Assembly: GCA_943787605.1 (NCBI GenBank)
Contig: CALSNB010000001.1
Span: forward strand, 744,001-808,000
Direction: 5' to 3'
DNA from: GCA-2697345 sp002697345
GTDB lineage: Bacteria > Pseudomonadota > Alphaproteobacteria > Rhodobacterales > Rhodobacteraceae
DNA: 64,000 bases
The notes below the pieces were generated by a model. It ran no database searches. It had not been told where the DNA came from and worked only from the letters and a program-made list of their open reading frames with translations. The translations under genes were made by a program, and so were the position numbers. This document shows, piece by piece, positions 18,757-27,355 of this stretch; the stretch's first letter is position 1, and the number at the start of each line of letters is the position of its first letter.

Positions 18757-20139
18757 TTACGGCGTCCCGCCTTCACCAAGATCCCACCATAACCCAGTCA
18801 TGAGTTGTAACGCACTTTGCGAAGTTGTTTCGAGTATATGCTCGTTTGGTGCATGTTGAGAGCAACCAGCATAGGAGTGCGGCACCCAGATAGTCGGTAG
18901 ACCAAGTACTTCAGAAAATACATCATTTGGCAACGAGCCTCCAAGATTTGGAACTATTGCAATGTCAGCATTTGTTGTGTGTGTAAGTGATCTTGCTATC
19001 CACAATACCCATGGGTGATTAGGTTCCAGACGGGTAGCATACATCGGGTCAGGCTCACTGGTGATAATAATATCTTCAAACCCATGGCTATCAAGATGTG
19101 ACCTCAGCATTGGCATTAGTTCCTCGGGTTGAGTTCCTACTACGTAACGTAAATGACCAAATGCCACTGCACTTGATGGAATGGCATTTGCTGGAAACTG
19201 TGGATTACCAGTCTCAAAAGCCCGCACCTCAAAAGTGTTACTTCCAAACACACGTTCTTCCGGTGTCATACCAGGCTCACCCCAATTAGGGTTAATCTCT
19301 GGAGAGTTTTCACCTCCTCCTACTTTTAATTTAGCTATTGCTTCTCGAACCGACTTAGAAAGTGTTGTGTTGCGCCATCCTTCCACAAGAATTTTTCCAT
19401 TGCGATCAATCATACTGGCAAGTGCATGCGCCATCACAACGCCAGGGTTCGTTAATAATCCACCCCAGTTGCCTGAATGATGTGCTCCCGTATGCGAATT
19501 AAGTCGCATTGTGAAATTTAATACTCCACGAGCGCCCATAAAAATTGTTGGCATTTCTGGAGCAGTTCGCGGCCCATCCGAGGCAATAAATACATCGGCG
19601 TTAAAAAGGTTCTTATTTGCAGCACAAAATTCCCTGAGACCAGGCGAACCTCTCTCTTCACCCATTTCAATCAATACGATAACGTTGAACCCTAGTTGAC
19701 CCCGAGTTTCAATAACAGCTTTTAAGGAAGCTAGATTAATAGTGTGCTGTCCTTTGTTGTCAGCGGTACCTCGTCCATACCACCGATTACCAACTTTGGT
19801 AATTTCCCAGGGGTTCATTTTGTTGTCCCATTTGTCATCATAACCAGCAACAACATCACCGTGACCATAAGTCATCACCGTTGGCAGATCATCCCCCTCA
19901 GAACGATAAGCTACTAAAAAGGGACCCGCATCCGCACGCGGGTTTGGATGAATGGTACAAACGAAATCTAACTCTTGCAGATAGGGCGAAAGATTTTCTT
20001 CTAGATAACTTTTTAGTGCAACATCGCAATTGGGTAAGTTACTTTCAGTTTTATAGGCAATTCTTTGACCCAGCTCAGATTCAAAGCCACCTGACTGAAA
20101 ATACTCTTCAATTTTTTCTAGCGCCTGATCTCGACTCAT
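18757..20139 (-). CDS. M20 family dipeptidase
   Basis: A 460-residue zinc exopeptidase of the larger M20 type (CPG2/PepV-like). Metal motifs are MTYGHGDVVAGYDD, GRGTADNKGQHT and IEMGEERGSPG; the lid domain and a late His (YAGCSQHAPNEH) follow. I start at ATG 20139, which has GAGGAG upstream, rather than at TTG 20169. It is convergent with the previous M20 gene (70 bp apart) and on the same strand as the ArgJ gene upstream. It probably hydrolyses dipeptides or N-acyl amino acids after uptake. Confidence 0.88.
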   Translation of the reverse strand: MSRDQALEKIEEYFQSGGFESELGQRIAYKTESNLPNCDVALKSYLEENLSPYLQELDFVCTIHPNPRADAGPFLVAYRSEGDDLPTVMTYGHGDVVAGYDDKWDNKMNPWEITKVGNRWYGRGTADNKGQHTINLASLKAVIETRGQLGFNVIVLIEMGEERGSPGLREFCAANKNLFNADVFIASDGPRTAPEMPTIFMGARGVLNFTMRLNSHTGAHHSGNWGGLLTNPGVVMAHALASMIDRNGKILVEGWRNTTLSKSVREAIAKLKVGGGENSPEINPNWGEPGMTPEERVFGSNTFEVRAFETGNPQFPANAIPSSAVAFGHLRYVVGTQPEELMPMLRSHLDSHGFEDIIITSEPDPMYATRLEPNHPWVLWIARSLTHTTNADIAIVPNLGGSLPNDVFSEVLGLPTIWVPHSYAGCSQHAPNEHILETTSQSALQLMTGLWWDLGEGGTP

Positions 20140-20304
20140 AATGATGATCTCCTCAAATGTAATATACAAAATTCACAATTAATAAAACAAATCTTACAAC
20201 TTTAAACTCTCAAAGTTCACCACGTTAAACTGCATTACTATTTCTAGATGTGCGATTCAAGAATCATAAACTTTAGTTATAGGTTCAGCTGGGAGAGTAA
20301 AAAC

Positions 20305-21489
20305 TTACAATGCAGACCAAACACGAGCCTTGCCACGTCCAATTCCTATATCGACAGTGAAATGAACCTGACCAGAACGAAGATGAGAAACTACTGCCCC
20401 TTCATCGATATTAGGTGACGACTCCCCAGATTTTGCGACAACGATGTCACCAATAGAAATGCCAAGTAGATCACGTTCAGCTTTTTCTCCAGCTTTGCCA
20501 ACTGCCATCACAATACGGCCTGCGCGAGGTTCTGCCCCCGCAATACCCTTGCGTACTAATGTGGAATCAACAATGGCACGACCAATATTCCGAGCTGCCC
20601 GTTGCGACTCTGCCCCTACTACATCACAGGTCAATAAATTTCCTGTGGCAGCACCATCACGCACAATCATCTGTGCCAACTCAACTGTCATATCCTCAAG
20701 CGCAGCACGAAAGTCTTTTAAAGTGGAATCACTCGCGCGTTCGATCTTCGGCTGACGTTTCACTTGGCCAGTCGCACAAAGTAACACGGTATCACTAGTG
20801 GAAGTATCGCCGTCTACCGAAATACAATTAAACGATCGGTCGACTGCACGAGTTAGACACGTTTGCAGCACCTTCGCTGGTATTTTTGCATCCGTAAAAA
20901 GAAAAGAAAGCATTGTTCCCATATCTGGTGCAATCATTGTTGAACCCTTAGCTATGCCTGCCAAGGTCACATCAACATTGCCAATCTTCACTTTACGCAC
21001 AACTGCTTTTGGAAATCGGTCAGTTGTCATGATACTTCGCGCCGCATCATGCCATGCCGCATTTTTCAAGGCCTTGACACCCATTGGCACCTTATCGGCA
21101 ACAAATCGAATATCTTTCTTCTCACCGATTACACCGGTTGATGCGAGAAAAACCTGAGACGTGCGGCAACCAACTGACTTTGCAACAGCAGCCGCAGTGT
21201 TCTCTACTAGCTTGCGTCCTTGGTTTCCCGTAAAGACGTTAGAATTTCCTGAGCTGGCTACGATGGCTCGAACCTTACCTCCTGGCAATTGGCGTTTACT
21301 CCATTCAACTGGCATCCCAGGACATCGTGAACGCGTCAACGTTCCCGCGATAGTTGAGCCAGGGACCAATTCAGCGACGAACAAATCGTGCTTACCATTA
21401 TCCTTTAAGCCTGCGGCTATACCTGAGACTCTGACGCCTAAGATACTCGGGATCTTCGGTAGTGGTGGAAAGTCGTCTTCAGCAGGCAT
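20305..21489 (-). CDS. argJ: ArgJ-family ornithine/glutamate acetyltransferase
   Basis: Members transfer acetyl from N-acetylornithine to glutamate and self-cleave at an internal Thr. The 394-residue protein shows ASTGVIG, SIMTTDRFPK and the self-cleavage region AKGSTMIAPDMGTML, with the nucleophile Thr192. The residue before it is Gly instead of the usual Ala. Start is ATG 21489, preceded by GAGG; TTG 21501 is less likely. No other arginine genes are near. Its place beside M20 deacylases, an amidase and a peptide transporter suggests a paralog working on acylated amino acids, though true ArgJ activity is possible. Confidence 0.85.
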   Translation of the reverse strand: MPAEDDFPPLPKIPSILGVRVSGIAAGLKDNGKHDLFVAELVPGSTIAGTLTRSRCPGMPVEWSKRQLPGGKVRAIVASSGNSNVFTGNQGRKLVENTAAAVAKSVGCRTSQVFLASTGVIGEKKDIRFVADKVPMGVKALKNAAWHDAARSIMTTDRFPKAVVRKVKIGNVDVTLAGIAKGSTMIAPDMGTMLSFLFTDAKIPAKVLQTCLTRAVDRSFNCISVDGDTSTSDTVLLCATGQVKRQPKIERASDSTLKDFRAALEDMTVELAQMIVRDGAATGNLLTCDVVGAESQRAARNIGRAIVDSTLVRKGIAGAEPRAGRIVMAVGKAGEKAERDLLGISIGDIVVAKSGESSPNIDEGAVVSHLRSGQVHFTVDIGIGRGKARVWSAL

Positions 21490-21691
21490 GGCGAACCTCA
21501 AGTTATTAAAGTTGTAATGAACTTACTATATCTATTTTAGTTTATATGTAAAACGTCATTCAAAAATTTTATCTTTTCTAAAAATGTTTAAATATATATT
21601 TTTAAACGAATAAGTTACCATACCTTGAGTCATTAATCATAAGAGTGGACATTCAACATTTAGGATCCATAGGGCTTTACAAAAAACATAA

Positions 21692-22265
21692 TTACACTGC
21701 TTGTTGGGAAAATATAATGTATCTTTTAAGCTCTTGTTTGGATGATTTAAGTGGCCAACATGTTGTAAGTATCAAACTATTTTTCTTATCTATACTTTGT
21801 GGTATTTCTAATTCAGGTTTATTAGTAATTTCTGTTTTATAAATCATATATGTTTGAATTAACCCGTCTGACATTATTAATTCAATTTTATCACCCTACA
21901 TTTAACTCATACATAAACTTCATATGACTGTCCCGGTGGCCGGCTAGTATAACTGGCCCGCTTGATGATTTAGGTTTAATATTATTTATTCGCCCTATTC
22001 CCCACGCCATTGCTTCACCTGAGACACTGTTTAAGATAACTCTAGAGATTTTAAGCCTTGGTACTTTTAGCTGGCCAATCGTATAAAAATCAGCGCTTCT
22101 CCAAGGCTTTTCTGTTTCATTAGTTCTCAAAGATTCTTGCCATGCAACCTCTAGATAATGCTGCCCAACAATCGCTTTGATGGGCATTAAACTTGCCTTT
22201 GCTATCCCAAGAACTCCACCTAGAACTAAGCAACAACCAAGTGCCATGAAAATCATTTTATACAT
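21692..22265 (-). pseudogene. Class GN (marine proteobacterial) sortase, frameshifted
   Basis: Transpeptidase expected to process the LPxT-type protein encoded just upstream. The first part (22265-21891, 124 codons) has an N-terminal membrane anchor and the catalytic His region GPVILAGHRDSHMKFMYEL, then stops. The catalytic Cys motif, LILTTCWPL, lies downstream in another frame (ending at 21692). Removing one G from the GGG at 21894-21896 joins both parts into a continuous sortase (VGDKIELIMSDG at the junction) of about 190 residues. The start ATG 22265 overlaps the target gene's stop by 8 bases. It is either a pseudogene, an assembly error or a slippage site. Confidence 0.85.
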
Positions 22266-24436
22266 AATTTTTACGACCTATAGTGATGAGAATAATTGCC
22301 CCCAATAGTGTAGACAATAATGCAAAAAGAATAGAACTTTTCCAATTCAACGCAGTTTGAGGAAGTGAGTACATTTCTGATTTTTGAATTAGGCTAGCAG
22401 TTATAAGCAACTCATTATTAGATGACATCTTTTGTAATCTTTGTGGTATAATTTCTTTGTAATTATATTCAAATTGCGTAGCATCCCAGCCATTTGGAAT
22501 TGCAACTTTTAACTTTGAAGTGTCGAAATTAATGCCTTGAGGCCGCGAAGGTGTTATATCAACCGCAACCATGGAAGTTAGGCGGGATACTAATCCATAA
22601 TTTAGTGCTGTTTGTAATAACTCACTATCAATATCTGCTTTCTGACTTGCATTTGGACTTAACGAAATTCTATTACGCTCAAGGTTTGAAATCTTTTCTC
22701 TCGCCCAAAGTTTTGCAATACCTATTTGGTCACTGCCTTGATCTAATGTTACTCTAGCAACCCATTTTTGGTTGCCTATTTTACCTATTACTTTTGCAAT
22801 TCCTGATGCATTCTTGCCTCGAATTGCTATAGACAAAGGATCTCCTGCATACAAATCTGGTAGTGGATTTGGATACACTTCCGCCACAAAGCCTTTTGGA
22901 AGTATAAGCTCTAAATCAGTAATCACAGGGTTTTCAATTTTACCAAACAGATCTGTCATTCGATTAGATATTTCATCCATATCTCCAATATAAATATGTG
23001 AACCTCTTCCAAGTTCTGCAGCTCTACTCATAAAGAAACTATTAGGTGCTGATCCTATACCAATAGTGAATAATCGTGCTGTCTTTAACTCTCTATTTAT
23101 AAGCGAGAACAGTTTACTTTCTTGAGTTACAGCGCCGTCAGTTAAAAAGATTAATTGTTTTAAGACTGACTTTTCAGATTTAAAATTTTTAAGAGCATAT
23201 TTAAGTGCAGGGTACATCTCTGTGCCACCGTAACTGTTTAACCTACGTACATATCTGATTGCTTTATCGCGCTCTTTGGCAGTAGCTAAAACAGGATTTT
23301 CTGCGTAACTTGAGTAGCGATCATTGAACAATACAATGTTGAATTTATCACTAGGCTTTAAACGCTTAATTGCCATTTCCAAACCAATTTTAGATTGGCG
23401 CAAAGGCTCTCCTCCCATAGAGCCTGAAATATCTTGAATAAAGATAATCTCTCTATTTGGAGAATATTTATTTTTATTTGTTAGAGGTGGGTTTAAAGTT
23501 AGAAGCAGATGCTCCTGATTGCCCTGAGTTTCCTTGAATAATGATGTTTGAGTATCCTTATCTTTTGCGGTCCATCTCAACACAAAATCTCTGTCACTCG
23601 ATATAGGGCCTGGTAAACTAATCTTATGGTGACCATTTGAAAGCTTATCTATATTCACTTTATGGAAAGCGCTTTTTACTGAATTGAGATCAAACCCTGT
23701 ATTCAAATCAATAAATATTTCTACAGGATTAAAGAGTTCCTTTTCGTCTAGAATTTTTACATCAATATTTTCATTATAGTCTGCGTTAATTGATTTGTTT
23801 GAAAACCCTGAACTTCCAAACTCAATCTTCTCTTCTATTACACTTATATCATACCGTGGCGCGCTAACGAGTGGCACTCTAAGTTCCCAAGTTCCGTCTT
23901 TTGATATCAATTTTGACTGGAATTCAATCTGAACCACTACAACTTCTCCAGGGCCAATATTAGCTATGTTATTGGTAAAGAGATTTGGTTTTTGTTGCTC
24001 AATTAACGAAGCTTTTTTTCCCTCGGCTTTGGCTTCTTCATAAATAACCTTAGCTTCAAACTTTTCCTTGATTATGCCCTCAATAAATTTCTCACCAATC
24101 CTTAACTTTAATGTATCAACAGCTGCATTTTCTCCTATTGGAAATACATAAACGCCTTCTGCCCATGTCTCGCTCGTATTAATAAACCGTTGACTAACGA
24201 TAGTTCTGCTAGACGATCCAGCGACAGCAATTTTTATATCTGTTGAGAGTAAAATTGCGGAACTAAGCTTATTACCTGATCGCATCAGAAGTTGTCCACT
24301 TTCGACATCGTCCAGGTTAATTGAGGGCTGTTTGGGAGAGTATTCTGCCCTTAAAGGCACAGATGCTGAGAATATAAAAATGATGACTAAAGTGAGCCCT
24401 AGCTAATCTATCGCAAAGATGCCACTTATTAATCAT
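22258..24436 (-). CDS. Sortase target protein with VIT and VWA domains (frameshift in signal peptide)
   Basis: Marine proteobacterial sortase-target type protein of about 720 residues. Domains: an N-terminal VIT domain (SQRFINTSETWAEGVYVFP), then a VWA domain with the MIDAS motif FIQDISGSMGG, and at the C-terminus a sorting signal: LPQTA, a membrane helix and RK. The longest open frame begins at GTG 24360 and lacks a signal peptide. An in-frame leader needs ATG 24436 (start MINKWHLCDRLAR) and loss of one G from GGG 24397-24399, giving LTLVIIFIFSAS. ATG 24436 overlaps the upstream small gene by 8 bases. Presumably a surface or periplasmic adhesin-like protein. Confidence 0.85.
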
Positions 24437-24623
24437 TTGACTTAACCAGACCGTATTTAATAAACTTTGCGTCATAGGTTGTTCCATCTGCTTTTAGACT
24501 TTTTGAGTATAGCAAGATAGAAATACTTAGGATTGCTACAATATGAATAATGAGAAGAAGGTTGTTAACGATATTATGTATGAGGTGGTATTTAATGAAC
24601 TCTTTGGTTCTTAAAAATATCAT
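24429..24623 (-). CDS. Small single-span membrane protein, first gene of sortase operon
   Basis: A 64-residue protein with one membrane segment (NNLLLIIHIVAILSISILLY) and a polar, lysine-rich C-terminal tail. I do not recognise the family. Support that it is real: AAAGGA lies 6 bp before ATG 24623, and its stop overlaps the start of the sortase target by 8 bases, the same overlap that links target and sortase. It may be an accessory of the sorting system or simply a leader ORF for translational coupling. Confidence 0.55.
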   Translation of the reverse strand: MIFLRTKEFIKYHLIHNIVNNLLLIIHIVAILSISILLYSKSLKADGTTYDAKFIKYGLVKSND

Positions 24624-24657
24624 GTGGTTTCCTTTGTTCGTTGTGCCTGTGGTGGCC

Positions 24658-24692
24658 GTTCAAGGCAGGACAACGAAAAACCCGCCCTGAAC
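24658..24692 (-). promoter_or_regulatory. Stem-loop in the 5' region of the sortase operon
   Basis: On the minus strand GTTCAGGGCGGG and CCTGCCTTGAAC can form a 12-bp stem (two G-U pairs) around an 11-nt U-rich loop. On the plus strand the same positions give A-C mismatches, so the RNA made from the minus strand is favoured. It ends 34 bp before the first ATG of the operon and has no U tail. A 5'-UTR control element is possible; its role is unknown. Confidence 0.45.
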
Positions 24693-24781
24693 TGACCATG
24701 CTCAATAGGAAGAACAATGGAACCCCCTACCCTGATCTAACAATGACTCAGCAAAGTGCAGAAAGAATTAGAGGAGTTTGA

Positions 24782-24883
24782 ATGAATGGTGATAGTTCAT
24801 GCAGATCTTGTGCACAGCACTTGCAATGCAAACGTATAGTTTTGAAAGGAATTTACAAAAGAGCCCTTTCAAAAAACCAATAA
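24782..24883 (+). CDS. Possible 33-residue Cys-rich small protein
   Basis: A short ORF starting MNGDSSCRSCAQHLQCKR, with a CxxC and a third Cys, and a basic C-terminal half. It is supported by a near-perfect GAGGAG ribosome-binding site 5 bp before ATG. It runs antisense into the last 31 bases of the HupE gene. No family is recognised, and it could be chance. Confidence 0.3.
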   Translation: MNGDSSCRSCAQHLQCKRIVLKGIYKRALSKNQ

Positions 24884-25995
24884 ATTCCTATAATTGCTAT
24901 GGCCAATGAACAAGGAAAAACAACAACTTTTCGATACTGAATAGAGCGCCCAAATGGTAGTGCTAAAAAAATAAATGCTATCGCAACTACAGTCAGCTGG
25001 CCAAACTCTACTCCAATATTGAAAGCAACTAATGATAAGATAAATTGACCCTGTGCAAGCCCAAGATCTCCCAAGACTGATGCAAACCCCAATCCATGTA
25101 ACAGTCCAAATAAAAAGACTACTACAATACGCCACCACCCTAGCTTTGGGCGCAGAATATTTTCGATTGCTACATAAGCAATCGAAATAGCAATAAGCGC
25201 CTCAATTAGCCACATCTGCGAAGCAGGAATAGTAATAAAATTTAGTGTGGACAGGCCCAATGTTACAGTATGAGCTAAAGTAAATGTAGTGATTTGTGAT
25301 AGCAATGGCCGCCAAGCAAGCGAAAATAAAAATAACCCAAAAACAAATAAAATGTGATCTAAACCTTTGGGAATAATATGTTGGATCCCCTCTACCAGAA
25401 ATCTCCAAAAAACCTGAACTTTAGTTTCATCAACAAATCCAGCCCTAGGAAGAGGAGCGCTCATCTCGCCACCAGTAAGAAATGCCGCATACGCATTGTC
25501 ACCGGTACCATGGCGTACTACTAAGCTACCATTTCGAGCAATCCAACCAAATACAACTGGACCATCATTCATTGGCAAGTCTACTTGAATTGTTAACTTT
25601 GTATCACGCGGTAGATCCAAGTTTGGTTCAGGAATAACTTCAATATTATTTAATTCGAAAGAACCTCCACCTTCAATTAACAAACCTTGCGCAAGCGAAG
25701 GCCACTCTTTACTTACCAAATTCGCTAATTCTGTATCTGAAAGACTACGCAATTGATCATAAATAATTGCCTGAGGAGCATCATCAGTGTTCACCACTTG
25801 GGTCAAATCAATCCCAGCGAGTAATGTCTCAACTGTAAGGAGCAACTCAATTTTAACTTTTGTCTTTGTCATAGTCACATCTGCAATTGCTGGACGCAAT
25901 TCATGAGCATGAACACCTGTGAATGCTAAAAAACTCACAGCAAGACTTGACATCAGTGCCAAACGCCACATCATCTTAGAAAAAGGTTTAATCAT
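24853..25995 (-). CDS. HupE/UreJ family membrane protein with periplasmic N-terminal domain
   Basis: A 380-residue protein with a signal peptide ending GVHA-HELRP, a periplasmic domain of about 170 residues, and a C-terminal block of six or seven membrane helices. The block contains IQHIIPKGLDHILFVFGLFL and FTLAHTVTLGLSTL, the HupE/UreJ_2 signature with conserved His and Asp. Relatives are thought to move nickel or other metals. The start is ATG 25995, or the ATG-ATG at 25974/25971, which better fits a signal peptide. It is divergent from a DUF4198 gene whose product is also His-rich after the signal peptide, suggesting a metal-handling pair. Confidence 0.85.
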   Translation of the reverse strand: MIKPFSKMMWRLALMSSLAVSFLAFTGVHAHELRPAIADVTMTKTKVKIELLLTVETLLAGIDLTQVVNTDDAPQAIIYDQLRSLSDTELANLVSKEWPSLAQGLLIEGGGSFELNNIEVIPEPNLDLPRDTKLTIQVDLPMNDGPVVFGWIARNGSLVVRHGTGDNAYAAFLTGGEMSAPLPRAGFVDETKVQVFWRFLVEGIQHIIPKGLDHILFVFGLFLFSLAWRPLLSQITTFTLAHTVTLGLSTLNFITIPASQMWLIEALIAISIAYVAIENILRPKLGWWRIVVVFLFGLLHGLGFASVLGDLGLAQGQFILSLVAFNIGVEFGQLTVVAIAFIFLALPFGRSIQYRKVVVFPCSLAIAIIGIYWFFERALL

Positions 25996-26806
25996 GTCAC
26001 AACGATTCCTGATACTTATTTTGAGCCTAATATTTACAAACCCAGTTTATGCCCATGAATTTTGGATTTCACCAGTTAAATACGAAATTGGCATTAATGA
26101 GCCCATTGAAGCTCACAATCGTGTAGGCCAAAATTTTGTTGGTGGTAGCTATTACTTTTTAGAAATGCAAACTAAAAGACATGAGGTCATGCAAGCAGGC
26201 AAAAAAATCAAAGTTACCGGACGCAATGGTGATCGGCCCGCATTCCAACTAGAAGGTTTACCCAATGGGTTGGCAATATTAGTGCATGAAACCACTAATA
26301 TGAGATTAACGTACAGAGATTATGAAAAGTTTAAAAGCTTTGTAAAACACAAAGCCTTTAGAGGACTTCCTCAGGCTCATATCACGCGTGGCTTACCAGA
26401 GAGTGATTTTGTTGAAAGCTATAGCCGCTTTGCTAAATCACTTGTGGCAATAGGAGATGGTGTGGGTCAAGATGTTTCAGTTGGACATAAAATTGAAATA
26501 ATTGCCCTAACCAATCCTTACACAGATGACCTTAGCAATGGAATGCATGTGCAAGTCTTAATGGCGGGGAAGCCGCGCGCAAATGTACAAGTAGAGCTTT
26601 TTGAGCGTCCATTTAACTCAAATGAGGAAGTTCAAATAAGATTGTATACAACAGATATCAATGGCATCGCTATATTCCCAGTTACAACAGGTCATGAATA
26701 TATGTTAGATAACGTCGCTTTAATTCCAATTGAACCTAAAGTTAAAGGCGACCCTGTTTGGCAAAGTATATGGGCAAATTTAACATTTTATATTCCAAAA
26801 AAGTAG
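25994..26806 (+). CDS. DUF4198-type exported protein, possible metal-binding
   Basis: A 270-residue protein with a signal peptide (FLILILSLIFTNPVYA) and mature start HEFWISP, the typical beginning of DUF4198/NikM-like periplasmic proteins. A C-terminal beta domain follows (VLMAGKPRANVQVELFE, then GIAIFPVTTGHEYMLDNV). Relatives often accompany nickel or cobalt transporters. ATG 25994 follows AAAGG at 8 bp and overlaps, in the opposite direction, the annotated start of the HupE gene. The pairing with HupE suggests a shared role in metal uptake; the ion is unknown. Confidence 0.8.
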   Translation: MSQRFLILILSLIFTNPVYAHEFWISPVKYEIGINEPIEAHNRVGQNFVGGSYYFLEMQTKRHEVMQAGKKIKVTGRNGDRPAFQLEGLPNGLAILVHETTNMRLTYRDYEKFKSFVKHKAFRGLPQAHITRGLPESDFVESYSRFAKSLVAIGDGVGQDVSVGHKIEIIALTNPYTDDLSNGMHVQVLMAGKPRANVQVELFERPFNSNEEVQIRLYTTDINGIAIFPVTTGHEYMLDNVALIPIEPKVKGDPVWQSIWANLTFYIPKK

Positions 26807-26968
26807 TTATTTGAAATATAGGCATTCTTCCAATAATCTTAAAATTATTTAAATTATTTTTTTGCCAGCATATTAGCATAAACAAAGTTGTGGGTAGGTT
26901 ACGCCCAACATAATTCCTGAGACCAGGGCCAGTAATTGTATGGCGTTTTCGCAAACTCTAGCGTCTAG

Positions 26969-27238
26969 CTATTCTCCTACCACAGGCGGGTGAACATCCG
27001 CCGGAATCGGACATTCGTAAGGAAATGTTGCAAGATGCTCAGCATGCGCCTTTTTCGCCGAGGTGCGCAATTCATCGCTCAGGATCATGGCGCGCGCTGT
27101 CGCTGCCATGACCTTTGCAGCGTGGATCATACCTTTGTGGGCAAAAGGCTCCTTGCCCTGTGCCGTGAGTTGCCATGTATGAAACGGAGTGCCCATGGCA
27201 CAGGTGGCGACATTGGCCTGTACGGTTGGCACAGTCAA
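26969..27238 (-). pseudogene. AbgB-like M20 amidohydrolase, C-terminal remnant
   Basis: An 89-codon fragment that matches only the end of aminobenzoyl-glutamate-utilisation-type M20 amidohydrolases: GTPFHTWQLTAQGKEPFAHK, then GMIHAAKVMAATARAM and YECPIPADVHPPV. Full-length members have about 480 residues, so some 390 N-terminal residues are missing and no open frame continues past about 27250. GC content is high compared with the preceding gene. It is a leftover from deletion at the edge of the accessory region, immediately upstream of and divergent from the M81 peptidase gene. Confidence 0.75.
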
Positions 27239-27355
27239 ACTCTCACTTGACCGTCAAATCATTTTCATTATGCTAAAAAAGATTATATAAAACTGTCAAA
27301 TCTTTTCTTGGCATGTTTTGACAGCGGGCAAGTCGATTTTTCTGGAGGATATAAT

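Noticed and set aside
26887..26945. A single GTTGTGGGTAG followed by ATTGTATGGCG, possible older island boundary
   Set aside because: Only one copy of the 11-mer is present and the rest does not match the att core. A similar 10-mer also occurs before the amidase gene (about 17173, minus strand), so chance is likely.
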